Positions 1-13,178 of a stretch of 64,000 nucleotides of DNA are shown one piece after another; the stretch's first letter is position 1; every line of letters begins with the position of its first letter. The notes beneath the pieces were generated by a model. The model was not told where the DNA came from. It saw only the letters and a list, made by a program, of their open reading frames with translations, and ran no database searches. The stretch is from Diphasiastrum complanatum (lineage: Eukaryota; Streptophyta; Lycopodiopsida; Lycopodiales; Lycopodiaceae), in assembly GCA_029204225.1 (NCBI GenBank), contig CM055093.1, forward strand, positions 31,197,777 to 31,261,776, read 5' to 3'. The translations under genes were made by a program, and so were the position numbers.

Positions 1-320
1 ATATGTGATACCACATATTTTTATATTTATTCAAAAATGACAATTTATACTTAGAAATGAATATATGCGCTGGACAATTATATAGTTTGAAGAGGCCTAT
101 ATCATTTTTTCATATAAATGCTTAAGGACTTGTCTTTAATTAAAGGACATGACCTCCTAAAATGAACGACACTTGGATACGAAGCGGCAAAATTCAAAGC
201 GTCACAATGAACCATCAACTGTACAATTTACGTATGCTTGTAACTTACGTGGTAATTAGAATTTGTAAATGGAGCGATGCACCAGGAATTTCAAGTGGTG
301 TGTTTGTTTGCTCCGTAGGC

Positions 321-328
321 TATAAAAG
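321..328 (+). promoter_or_regulatory. TATA box of element Y LTR
   Basis: TATAAAAG lies 25 bp before the GA tract, so a transcript starting at the usual distance would begin near the first GA repeats. In the second copy (27216) the motif reads TAGAAAAG and is probably weakened. Confidence 0.45.
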
Positions 329-348
329 TAGACATGCTTCATTCTCCC

Positions 349-1605
<1,257 letters not shown>

Positions 1606-1905
1606 ATACATTACCATTTCTTTGTCACCATGGTCTCCATAGCTTTGCAGTTAGGATGGCCTAACCTTTTGTGCCATAATTCCACTTGAGTGAGCTTCTC
1701 CCTTGCCATGTTCACACTTCCAACCATCACATTAGCATTCAATTTGAATAACCTCCCTTGCTTGAAACCACTAGGAATACATTTTCCATCTTTCAAGATA
1801 GAACATGCTCCATGTACATCTAATCCACTATCCATAAGTTGTCCTACACTCAACAAATTCTTTGTAATTGAAGGTACATAAAGAACATTGACGAGATCTA
1901 CTTTT
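1606..1905 (-). pseudogene. Copia protease/integrase-junction relic
   Basis: On the minus strand this reads as the stretch between protease and integrase of a Ty1/copia polyprotein. It has the NLLSVGQL-type block followed by the start of the integrase zinc finger (WHKRLGHPN, the HHCC histidines). The frame is about 80-100 codons. It differs clearly from the young copia family in this window, so it belongs to another, older family. No LTR, reverse transcriptase or gag belonging to it is visible. It is truncated on the right exactly where U1 begins. A sister copy is at 28634-28942. Confidence 0.75.
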
Positions 1906-1915
1906 TTAGATGATC

Positions 1916-3492
1916 CATGAATGAACTAAAATGATTATGCCTACCCTTCACACATGGGAACTATTTCCACACAAGTGTGATTTCAATATGTCCATGAAAG
2001 TGATAAGGCTAGATTTTGCATATTCTTTACACTTGGCCCATGCGAGTAGTGAAGAGATCACTCCTCAGTATGTCCACTAATTGAGACATCACTACATCGC
2101 ACAAGGACATGTATCTGTGAGTCCCACTTTCCACTTGATAGGGTAACAGGATGTGTAGAGCCTTACCAAAGAGAGATCCTAGATCCATCATAGTGCCTCG
2201 TTTTGAATCTAAGAAATCTCTAAAAGAATGTAGTAAATGTAATAAAAGTTTTATGCAACAACCAAGAAAAACTTCTAGCTATTATTCAGTAACATTATCA
2301 ATGGCTTTCTACTAAAGTTCAAATGAACAATATGTCTAGGAGTGGAATCTAAAAAGCCATGAATACAAAGAACAAGACCAAAGATACCTCAAATTTATTG
2401 CATCTCTAGAAGAACGTAGTACATTGTATCTTGAATGGAAGAACTCACCTCCAATAGACAACGATAATAACCCACAACCTCAGCTACAAGATAGAAAAGA
2501 AAGTTTGTCACAAATTTTCTTTGTAATTCTCACACAAACTTTAAGAGAATCACTTTGTGACACAACTTCCTTTCCTTTGTCACATGGTGGCCATGCCTCC
2601 TAAGTGCCCATTTTCTCAAAAGTTGAAGGGCAAAATTTTGCCACATTTCTTAACACTTACTTCAATTCCACTATCAAAACCCATTGCCTTAGAACCCTTT
2701 CAACCTTGTTTGTCTCGTAGCTCCTATATGGAGAACACACATGTGTCAAATTTCTTTTTGAACTTGAAAAGCAAAATACATCCTTCTTGTGCTTGTGATC
2801 AGATAAACAACTACTAAGTCTTCATCTTTTCTATTAAAATAGTTGTCGTTACAAGACTTTCCATGTTCTTGCATATCAAAATCTCAAATGGAGGCCTAGT
2901 CATCCAAAGTAGAAAATAATAGTATTAATGAGATATTACAAAGTAAACAAAAGGAACCTATGAAAACTTTTTAAAACATACATAAGTTAATTTGTATATT
3001 TGCATGCGCATAAATTTTAGGATGAAAACAAACCAGAAAAATTTAGATTCACTTGAATTATAACCAACACACAAGTAGATCAATGTTTCTTGTGATTGCT
3101 AGGGCCTACTTGCAAAGCAAAGCAGGGGCCAAAAAAGAAATGTAAGAAAACCCTTGAAAACATAGGCATATCAATTAGTGCATCCCCGTGTCATGCAAAA
3201 ATATTCTTGAATTGCAAAGAAACAAATGTTCTATAAATGAATTCTACTAACAGCCAAAACACATGCAAGTCAATGTTCAAGATCATATTGGTGAGAGTAG
3301 GAGCCTAAAAAAGAGAACATGTGTAAAATGTTGGAACTCAATGTTGGTCATACTCATAAAATTCAAATCCAATTAGTCTTACATTGACTTCTTCCCATTG
3401 AAATTGACCACTGCCCTCCATGATGAAGAGATTGGACATGGATAGAGATATTAATAGCTTAGGACACACATGGAGATATTGATCCATAGATC
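1916..3492. other. U1 5' flank, no gene seen
   Basis: This is AT-rich DNA shared by all four units. An 86-codon frame at 2557-2817 recurs in every unit but opens with GTG. Its first ATG is lost in U2 and U4, so I do not call it a gene. No RNA gene was recognised. Confidence 0.6.
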
Positions 3493-3567
3493 TTCGAGCG
3501 ATATTGTGCAATATTGGGTGTTCATCCAGGAAAGAATTTGGACTGTGCCACTCAAAAGTCATTCTAA
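3493..3567 (+). pseudogene. Chi-1: GH19 chitinase 3' stub
   Basis: Only the last 24 codons of the chitinase remain, from [13 protein letters not shown] to the terminal KSF and TAA. They are joined directly to sequence that in U2 lies about 1.6 kb upstream, before the promoter (12671). The promoter, GA tract, exons 1 and 2 and most of exon 3 are gone. The joint falls in a shared TTC, consistent with a microhomology-mediated deletion. The U3 counterpart (Chi-3) is full length, so the deletion followed the block duplication. Confidence 0.9.
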
Positions 3568-3974
3568 GAGAGATGCAATATATCACATCCTATAAATATA
3601 GATCAACATGTAATTAGACACACAACAATATCAAGAAGAAGACTATTTAGGATGTAAAGTACATGGGCTTCATATTCGAGTTCACGTCTCAAGTAAACTA
3701 TGTACAAATTTGGAATTTATCAACTTTGGTGTCCAAAATATTTACTAAACCTTTCTCTTTCACAATTCATGCTTGTTAATTCCTAGAAGCCATTTTTTAC
3801 TGCTTCATTGGTGCACCTTAACTTATTAAATAAAGTATTCACAACCCATAGCTCTGGAATGAAGCGATTGCTTACTCATCGAAGGCTTCTAGATGGTTGA
3901 GTGGTTTGGCACCATATTGTCCGTTTAGGTGTCCTTGGAATCAGACTCTTTGGATGGACAATTTGTAGTCGTAC
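3568..3974. other. Chitinase 3' flank (U1)
   Basis: Shared with 14378-14829, 32198-32639 and 62006-62459. It contains an AATAAA near 3830 in the context attaaataaagtattc. This is a possible poly(A) signal, though far (about 260-310 bp) from the chitinase stop. Nothing else was recognised. Confidence 0.5.
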
Positions 3975-4233
3975 TTCATATAAATGCTCTAGCATGATCA
4001 AGTTGTGGGCAAATTGGATCTCAAATTACTTTAGTTCCTTACATGAGAACTTACCAAAAGATGGTAAAAACATAGTGATGACAAAGGATAAAAGTGATAA
4101 TCCCTCTCCGAGTCTCAATTAGAGGAGTAATCCGATATGGCTTGCCAATATCTCTAAACAAACTATTTAAGCAATAAGCCACACAAGGTGTGAGCTAAAC
4201 ATTGGGACACATTTTCATCAAAAGTCGTCTCAT
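3975..4233 (-). pseudogene. hAT transposase (DUF659-type) relic, U1
   Basis: Minus-strand translation gives a block resembling the plant hAT/DUF659 motif around WTPCxAHCLDLxLxDIGK. Here it is LTPCVAYCLNSLFRDIGK, followed by a GIITFI-HHYV block. After a frame change comes FEIQFAHNLIMLEHLYE, which matches the downstream RFATNFxxLxSL block. The frame holds a TAG at the position of the first Trp of the motif (Trp is kept in U2-U4). Too little remains to be active. No terminal inverted repeats were identified. Confidence 0.6.
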
Positions 4234-4931
4234 CTACACCACTTGATGCACACCCTCTCCAAGAAGCTGAATGACATTTGTTGGTCCACCTTGTTCCAAA
4301 GCTTTAGTCCAAATCTCAAACAACCTCTTTCCACTCTTTCCACCTTCTACATTATTTATGTTGTTAACAAAGTATGTCTGACCCCATGCATAACCAACTC
4401 ATGGTATTGCTCCGACCAACATTGATTTGGGACACACCTTACCTATCTCATCATTCACAAATTACATCTAACCCTTTGTCCGATTTGGCCTTCTGAAATT
4501 GAAGCAACGTTTATAGTAATCACATTTCCCTTGAACTCAACCACCAATGCACATCTTAGGTTGCCTTGCACTACATGTATTGAAGATTGCTTATTGGACT
4601 CAAATGTAGATCTTCTCTGAAATACACTAATAGGATATGGCTAATAACTTTCACTTGATCATCCTCCCAATGTTCGAAGTGAAGGTGAACTGGATGTTGG
4701 AACTCAATGTGCACTATATGTTGATATGCTCTTATGCTATTTAGAATAATAAAGAATCTCATAATCCATCTTCTTCTAAAGAGGTATATATTGGATATCC
4801 AGATGCAATGTGACCTCCCCATTAAATCAAATGATGGCATACATGATCGACAATGCCATCCTCTCCAACTAAGAACGTTGGTAGTTTTTTATGTTTAATA
4901 GAAAAACCCTTAAACAAAGAGTCTTGAGTTG
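4234..4931. other. Unit DNA between hAT relic and element X (U1)
   Basis: Shared with 15079-15781, 38814-38985 (part) and 62707-63410. It may hold more of the decayed hAT transposon, but no further motif is convincing. Confidence 0.4.
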
Positions 4932-4936
4932 AATTC

Positions 4937-6071
4937 TGTAATTTGTAAAGACAAATTGCTCCTAAGTAATAAAGACCTTCCTAGCTTCTAACCCAGATAG
5001 ACTTCGATGATATAGAATTATTAATGATCAATATTCTTTTTGGATAATGTATGAGTTTATTGCTTTAATGAATTGAGTAATTGGCATTGATACATGTAGA
5101 ACTAAGAATCTTCTATGAACCATGTTTGATGGTAGTATGAACATTGACCTTTCTTTGAAGGGATGTGCAGGCACAATAAATGTACCTGATGAATCTAAAC
5201 AAGAATAAGAAGCCCTCTTTTCTTAAGGACCATATGTGGTCTATTGTCCATGCATGTCAGATCTAGAGTTTGCATGTTAGATCTAAAGCTTGCATGTCAG
5301 TTTTGAAGCTTGCATGTCACTCCATGCATTCTTGAAAGGCCATGCATGTCACTTCATGACTGTTGCATGCCAAGAATCTATGAATTCTCATGATTGTATG
5401 TCACTTCATGACTGTTGCATGCCAAGAATCTATGAAGTTTCATGATTGCATGTCACTTTAGACAGTTGCATGTCAAGAATCCATGAACCCTTATGAGTGC
5501 ATGTCAAGAATCCATGAACCCTTATGATTGCATGCCTAGAATCTATGAACTCTCATGATTGCATTCCACTCAGACAGTTGCATGTCAAGAATCCAGGAAC
5601 CCTTATGATTGCATGTCAAGAACCTAAGATCCATTTAGAGTTGCATGATAAGAATCTATGATCCAACATGATTGCATGTCGGAAAGATTAAGACTTATGA
5701 AGAGATGTCTATGCTCTTGTTAAGCTAGATATGGAATTGAAATCGCTGAATATGAACTAAGACTATGTTAAGTTGATGTTCCTACATCTGAGACCCTATT
5801 GGATTCCATTGTATACGTAATTGGCATTGGCCAATTGGATTTGCATAATTATAAGAAAATAATCCTTCGTGGGAGGGTCACCATCTTGACCCCTGAGTGC
5901 TTCGGCAATTGTGTGAATGAATCTTTGTGAGGCAATGTTTTTCGGGTTTTAATTGAAAATCTTTGTGATTTTCATTAAGTAGATTCACGACTAGCCTTAT
6001 GTGAGTGATTAAGCCAATTAAATCTTTTGGCCTTTAAGAACTTAGGATAGGCCTTCACCCTCGAGTTCATA
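4937..6071 (+). repeat. Element X copy 1, 5' LTR (internally deleted)
   Basis: Starts TGTAATTTGTAAAG and aligns with the 3' LTR at both ends. It jumps at about 5229 from the equivalent of about 7158 to that of about 8943, losing the GA tract, the TATA region and the CA repeat. The exact 3' end is uncertain by a few bases (gttcata against gttcaca in the 3' LTR). Confidence 0.8.
5230..5690. repeat. TGCATG-rich minisatellite in element X 5' LTR
   Basis: Degenerate units of about 25-50 bp are built on 'gcatgtcacttcatga' and 'caagaatctatgaac'. They place a TGCATG core repeatedly on the strand. The same array is in all four X LTRs (8925-9430, 40300-40750, 43990-44490). Confidence 0.85.
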
Positions 6072-6074
6072 GCT

Positions 6075-6086
6075 TGGTATCAGAGC
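6075..6086 (+). other. Primer-binding site of element X
   Basis: TGGTATCAGAGC is the complement of the 3' end of plant initiator-Met tRNA and lies just after the 5' LTR. In the U3 copy the first bases are missing (about 41141, atcagagc). Confidence 0.85.
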
Positions 6087-6136
6087 TATGGATTAATTTG
6101 TCGTGAACTTGATATGAAGACCTTGTATGTTCTTGC

Positions 6137-6331
6137 ATGCAGAAGAACACAAAGCTCCACCCGATGTTTAAGAGGCCTTGTGCTTCAAAAAGCAAGAACT
6201 GCTTGGAAAAGATCAAGAAGACCAAGATACCTGCTAGGCATGATGAAGAACTAGATGACGACGAAACACTGGAAGCCTACTTGCGGCAAACTAGAAGGTC
6301 ATGTTTAGAGTATAGAAGTATTTTTTCTTAG
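6137..6331 (+). CDS. Small ORF inside element X
   Basis: 64 codons with a true ATG: a lysine-rich start, then an acidic run (DEELDDDE). It is about 50 bp after the primer site, where a gag start would be expected, and is kept at the same length in U3 (41197-41391) with two or three changes. I do not recognise the product. It may be a gag remnant or simply an open stretch preserved because the duplication is recent. Confidence 0.35.
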   Translation: MQKNTKLHPMFKRPCASKSKNCLEKIKKTKIPARHDEELDDDETLEAYLRQTRRSCLEYRSIFS

Positions 6332-6860
6332 AAATGATTTCTTGAATTAAGATGGACCTAGATTTCAAGCATCTTTTGAAATTATGAATAGGAAGTTAAA
6401 CTCCCTAAGACATTATGTAAAAGCATGACTAGTATGACAACATACTAAGAAGGAATGGGGACCGAAAACTTCAAGACCTCTTTACCCTGTCCCATTCCTA
6501 AATTCCCAAAGAAACAATTTACTATGAAGTTGTTTCTGAGCAATCTAAAGCCCAGGATGAAAATGAAATGATTGGATCTACCTGAGATAGAATCAGTAAG
6601 CTAATTCTAAACTCATAGATTAAGAGATCTGAGTTAGATCAAGAAAGAAAATAGTCTTTACCCAAAGCTGATCTCAACATATACGATCAAATCTGAAAGA
6701 AAGAAATAAGCATAAACATTATACCTCCTCAAGTTTAAAAACTATCCTACTATGGATGCAAGATGAATGGAAGAAGAATTCTTCCAAGAATATCAAGAAA
6801 TTTTTAAAAGATTTAAGAATCTCAGTTGAGAAATTTTCGTTGAGCACAACGCTTTATGCG

Positions 6861-6869
6861 TTGGAGGGG
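6861..6869 (+). other. Polypurine tract of element X
   Basis: ttggagggg lies immediately before the 3' LTR start TGTAGTTTG, the site expected to prime plus-strand synthesis. Confidence 0.7.
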
Positions 6870-7986
6870 TGTAGTTTGTAAAGACAACTTGCTATAATAA
6901 AGACTTTCCTAGCTTCCAACCCAGATAGACTTCGATTTTATAGAATTATCAATGATCAATATTCTTTTAGGATATTGTATGAATTTATTGCTTTAATGAA
7001 TTGAGTAACATGCATTGATACCTGTAGAACTAAGAATCTTCTATGAACCATGTTTGATGGTAGTATGAACACTGACCTTTCTTTGAAGGGATGCGAAGGT
7101 ACACATAAACGTACCTGATGAATCTAAACAAGAATAAGAAGCTTTCTTGGCTTAGGGACTGATCTCTCTTTGAGGGTATGTGCAGGTACTCGAGAAAGTG
7201 CCAGAAGAACAAGAAGCTTTCTAAGCTTAAAGATAGTAAACATGAAGGCTTTTGACAAAGTCTATAATGAATGCTCAACAGACTCTATAAAGTTGGCTTA
7301 TTTATAAGTCTATAATGAAGGCTCAGAGGATTCTATAAAGAATAGGACAAGGCTTAGGGTCTGATCTCCCTAGTGACTTGTTCCACCATGATTGAGGGTG
7401 CCAATGAACATGATTGAGGATGGGAAACCTCTAGAAAAAAGGGCCTAGGAATTGATGGACATTATGCAAAAACAAGATGGACATATACCCTGGCTCTTCC
7501 ATAGGATAATTGCACTTGGGTGAATTCCCAAGTTGTAATCATAAAACATTATATCTAAATAGAAGTCAAGTTGGAACCTTGTACCACCTACCTCCCACCT
7601 ATTTTTCCTCATGCATTCTAGGCAATTTGACACCTAGAATGGGGTGCCCTCCTACACTCTCTCTTCTTATGCCAAATCACCATAATAACTCTTCCAACCT
7701 AATACACATCACCCATTCAACCTTTTTAGCTAATACACCTCATCCATGCACTCCACTTCACCCTAAGTCCTATTGGAGTCTTCTTCACACCTCATGCACT
7801 TGAACTTGACACCTCACTCACTTTGTGTTGTGTCGTCGATGTAGCATAGGGATAAGGTCCGTTGCTGGGAGCGGCAACCTCGCCTTCACCTGCATAGCAA
7901 GAAGAGAGAGGGAGAGGAGAGAGTGGAGAAAGAGAGTGGAGAGAGAGAGAGAGAGAATGCCTAGGTTGAGAAAGGCCTTGGGGGCT

Positions 7987-8095
<109 letters not shown>

Positions 8096-8807
8096 TGGAG
8101 AAATCAAAAGAGTTTTATTAAGAAGAGAATGGAAGATGATACGATACAAAGGAAATGTCTCTCTCTTATAGATTTTAGAGGTGAGACTCCTTCACTCTCA
8201 TTGGCCACTTCATTGGGGCAAGGATTCTAATTCAAGCCTTTAAAATAAATACAACTTAAATCTATTGGTGCTAAGAAAGCACAAGGGAACTCACATGATT
8301 CATGTGAGTTTTAAGTTGGACCCTTTTAGATTTTTTATTTGCAACTTGACTTAGGGCCTCTAATTTTATTTTAGAGTTTTAAGCCCCTAGTTTCTTATTC
8401 TTAGAAATTACAACTTGCTATTTGTGCTGGGTTGGGCTTACACGTGCAGGATGCCAGTGCCCTCGCACTTATTACCCTACTTACAATGTACTGTGACGGG
8501 GCCCACTAGGTAAGGCTTGGCCAACAGTATTTTAAGTGGTGGGACCCACTTGTTTATTATTGTGTAGAAAATACCCACAACACTTTGGAAGGACTCTCCA
8601 CTCTCGATATAAGTGGAAATGCGCCCCTCTACCAAGAGGATGAAAGGATGATGCATCCAAACTCTGCCATTTTGTTGCTTGTTGTGTACAAGTGCTTTGG
8701 AGAAGAGGATTGAGGCATTACCTCAAGGAGACTATGTTATTTTTGTGATTGCAAGATTATTTGGAGCTCAAACCCTTGGATTTCTACCTCTCTCTCACAT
8801 CACAACA

Positions 8808-8808
<1 letters not shown>

Positions 8809-8842
<34 letters not shown>
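8809..8842. repeat. CA microsatellite in element X LTR
   Basis: (CA)n of about 34 bp followed by a CT-rich run. It is shorter at 40201 and about 43879 in the other X LTRs. Confidence 0.9.
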
Positions 8843-8845
<3 letters not shown>

Positions 8846-9825
8846 CTCCCTCTCTCACTTTCACCTTCTTTTGAAACCATGGTATGCTCTTGAAACTGTT
8901 ACCCCTATGTAAGAATGGTTGTTCAGTACTTTTGCATGTCAGGCTATCTGTGGCCTATTGTCCATGCATATCAGATTTAGAACTTGCATGCCATGCCATC
9001 TGTGGCCTATTGTCCATTCATGTCATATCTAGAGTTTGCATGTCAGTTTTCAAGCTTGCATGTCACTCTATGCATTCCTGAAAGGCCATGCATGTCACTT
9101 CATGAATGTTGCATGCTAAGAATCTATGAACTCTCATGATTGTATGTCACTTCATGATTGTTGCATGCCAAGAATCTATGAACTCTCATGATTGCAGTTC
9201 ACTTCAGACAGGTACATGTCAAAAATCCATGAACCCGTATGATGGCATGTCAAGAATCCATGAACCCTTATGATTGCATGCCTAGAATCTATGAACTGTC
9301 ATGATTACATGTCACTTCAGATAGTTGCATGTCAAGAATCCATGAACCCTTATGATTGCATGTCAAGAACCTAAGACCCATTTTGAGTTGCATGATAAAA
9401 ATCTATGATCCAACATGATCGCATGTCGAAAAGATTAAGACTTATGAAGAGATGTCTATGCTTTTGTTATGCTAGATATGGAATTAAGATCATTGAATAT
9501 GAGCTAAGACTATGTTAAGTTGATGTTCCTACATCTAAGACCCTATTGGAATCCATGTATATGTAATTGGCATTGGCCAATTGGATTTTCATAATGATAA
9601 GAAAAGAATCCTTCGGCGGAGGGGGGTCCCCATCTTGACCCCTCAGTGCTTCCGCTATTGTGTGAATAAATCTTTGTGATGCAATGTTTTTCGAGTTTTA
9701 ATTTAAAATCTTTGTGATTTTCAATAAGTTGATTTGAGACTAGCCTTATTTGAATGATTAAGCCAATTAAATCTTATGGCCTTTAAGACCTTAGGATAGG
9801 CCTTCATTCTCGAGTTCACAAATTC

Positions 9826-11374
9826 CAATCATTCCAAAACACACCCCTCCTTCTTTCAGACAATATTGTTTTTATATACCTCATCATTAGGACCCTATGA
9901 AACATGTCGCAAATTCCCCTCGTGATAGGTCTATGATTTAACTCTCATACCTCCCTCCATTCTACTCAGAGTCCGATATCACTCTTCATGATCTCTCCTA
10001 CATTATTTATAGAGCCGCCATTATGTATCCTATTCTTTGATACTCACAAAATTGCTCTTATGCCTGTAATGAGTAACATAAGTGTCCATTTTCCCATTAT
10101 CAAAATTCGTATTCTCTCATCAAAGTGTGGCCTCTTTTCTATAGTCATGGATCATTTGGACTCTCTCTCCTTGATGATTGACTCTAGTCACACTATTGAA
10201 AATAGTTGATACAATCACGATTTGAGTTTCTAAAGTGTGCATGATGTTATGATTGAGTAGTTGATTGCAATGCAACGTTTTATATTGTGAACCATTGAAT
10301 TGAGTTGTCAAAGGTTTCTAGACTATGAATGTTGGGATTGAGTAGCCTGATCGGGTCTTGGATGTCCCATAGTGTAGACACAAGCAATTGGATTCTATGA
10401 TACATGAAATGTTCTATGTTTCAAAATGATCCCAAGACCATCCCCGACTCTTGACTTCAATGATAATGAGACATTAGAGAGATGTGATTGCAATAATCAT
10501 GGGATGGTGTAATTGAGTAGTCGATCCATGCATGCTCGTCCGGTGACCTGAGTCATATGAGCAACAACTATTGAGTGGGTAAAACATTAGAATTTGATCC
10601 CACTTGAAAGAGAAGGTTCCATAACACATGGTATTGTAGCACCATTAGACCTAGTAAGTTATCCACCTTCAAAATTTGTTCATGCCATCTTGGTGTGTAC
10701 TTTGCACACGTGTGAGGACAACCAAAAGCATGTGATTGATCTTCTAAGGAGTGTGTCATTGCACATGAAAATGTCTATTGATTGTAGCCACCAATCTAAC
10801 TAGACAATTTTCAAGGCAAGAGCACCATGGATCTAGCCACACAAAAGCTATCAAAAGCAATCATTCACACATTGAGAAGATAGTTGATGGAAAAATGAGT
10901 CCAAGGAGAGGTTGCTCTTGGGTAGAAGAGAAAATGGACCCTCACACATGAGTAGATAGCGAACATAGAAAAATTTCTAAGTACTGGAAGCAAAACTCTC
11001 ATCAAGACTTGATTACAATAAATTCTCAATGTATGTATAATGAAATCTCATTCAAATAGACCTAGCTGGAGTTTCTCCAAGAGGAAAATGCACTGACTTG
11101 ATTGGACCCCATTGATTCATCATGATTGGACCTCTAAATATGCACCTCTCATCATGATTGGGACCTCATGATTTCAACCTCACATTTTGATTGGGCCTCG
11201 TGATGTGCACCTCTAAACATGATTGATCCACAGGTAATACACCTCTTAAAGTGATTGGCCATGTGATCTACGCCTCTAAATGTGATTGGGCCAAATGGAT
11301 GCATTTCAATCCTAACATTATGTGGCATATGTCACTATCACACTACGACTCAAATCTAAGGCCTATCGACTATT
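9826..11374. other. U1 tail, no gene seen
   Basis: Shared with 15786-16813, 44896-46444 and 63415 to the end. A frame opening at an ATG near 9904 is open for 101 codons in U3 but stopped early in U1 and deleted in U2. It is not treated as a gene. The last 200 bp (11090-11300) are short degenerate repeats of 'tgattggacctctaaatatg'. Confidence 0.55.
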
Positions 11375-12912
11375 CATGAATGAACTAAAATGATTATGCC
11401 TACCCTTCACACATGTGAACTATCTCCACACAAGTGTGATTTCAATTGGAAACTTCTAGCTATTATTCCGTAACATTATAAATGGCTTTCTACCAAAGTT
11501 CAAATGAACAATATTTCTAGGAGTGGAATCTAAAAAGCCATGAATACAAAGAACAAGATCAAAGATACCTCAAATTTATAGCATCTCTAGAAGAAAGTAG
11601 TACATTGTATCTTGAAAGGAAGAACACACCTCCAATAGACAACAATAATTACCCACAACCTCAGCTATAAGACAGAAAAGAAAGGTTGTCACAAATTTTC
11701 TTCATAATTCTCACACAAACTTTAAGAGAATCACTTTGTGACACAACTTCCTTTCCTTTGTCACGTGGTGGCCATGCCTCCTAAGTGCCCATTTTCTCAA
11801 AAGTTGAAGGGCAAAATTTTGCCACATTTCTTAACACTTACTTCATTTCTTCTAGCAAAACCCATTGCCTTAGAACCCTTTCAACCTTGTTTTTCCCGCG
11901 GTCCCTATATGGAGAACACACACGTGTCAAATTTCTGTTTGAACTTGAAAAGTAAAATACATCCTTGCTGTGCTTGTGATCAAATAAACAACTAATAAGT
12001 CTTCATTCTTTCTATTAAAATAGTTGTCGTTTCAAGACTTTCCATGTTCTTGCATATCAAAACCTCAAATGGAGGCCTAGTCATCCAAAGTAGAAAATAA
12101 TAGTATTAATGAGATATTACAAAGTAAACAAAAGGAACCTATGAAAACTTTTTAAAACATAGATAAATTAATTTCTATATTTGCATGCGCATAAATTTTA
12201 GGATGAAAGCAAACAAAAGAATTTAGATTCACTTGAATTATAACCCACACACAAGTAGATCAATGTTTTTTGTGATTGCTAGGGCCTACTTGCAAAGCAA
12301 ATCAGGGGCCAAAAAAAAAATGTAAGAAAACCCTTGAAAACATAGGCATATCAATTAGTGCATCCCCGTGTCATGCAAAAATATTCTTGAATTGCAAAGA
12401 AACAAACGTTCTACTAATGAATTCTACTAACAGCCAAAACACATGCAAGTCAATGTTCAAGATCATATTGGTGAGAGTAGGAGCCTAAAAAAGAGAACAT
12501 GTGTAAGATGTTGGAACTCAATGTTGGTCATAGTCATAAAATTCAAATCCAATTAGTGTTACGTTGACTTCTTCCCATTGAAATGGACCACTGCCCTCCA
12601 TGATGGAGATTGGACATGGATAGAGATATTAAGAGCTTAGGACACACATGGAGTTATTGATCCATAGATCTTCAACAAATACAAATATATGAAGGGACAC
12701 TTGCTGGAAATATTGTGGTGACAAAATTATGAGATATAAAAGGAGAGGTGTGGATAGATATTTAATAGAAAGGTGATAATGATGTGAGGTGGTTAATAGT
12801 TTCTCGTTCTTGATGGTCAACAATTGGTTGTAATCCATCTCCCATGACACTGGCCATTTATTTGCTCCAAATATCTTCTCAAAGTTCCATGTCTAGCCGA
12901 CATTTTATGTGC
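11375..12912. other. U2 5' flank, no gene seen
   Basis: Homologous to 1916-3490. No coding, RNA or transposon signal was recognised beyond the shared unit sequence. Confidence 0.5.
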
Positions 12913-12920
12913 TATTTAAA
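12913..12920 (+). promoter_or_regulatory. TATA box of Chi-2
   Basis: TATTTAAA lies 41 bp before the GA tract and about 265 bp before the chitinase ATG. It is intact in U4 (48278-48285) and changed to TAGTTAAA in U3 (30740-30747). Confidence 0.5.
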
Positions 12921-12958
12921 TGCATCAATGTCATTCTAGTTTATCACACCTTTCTTAG

Positions 12959-13112
<154 letters not shown>

Positions 13113-13178
13113 AATTCACTGTGTAGCAAAGCACCCTGCAACAAAGCCTCCTTGGTGTCCAACTTTACCCGTAGTACC

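Noticed and set aside
2557-2817. 86-codon frame present in all four units (2557, 11738, 29605, 47102)
   Set aside because: It opens with GTG. The first ATG (2584) is lost in U2 and U4, and the second is lost in U4. No family was recognised, and conservation is explained by recent duplication.
5230-5690. Possible CRISPR-like repeat array
   Set aside because: Units are degenerate and head-to-tail without unique spacers, in plant LTR DNA; it is a minisatellite.
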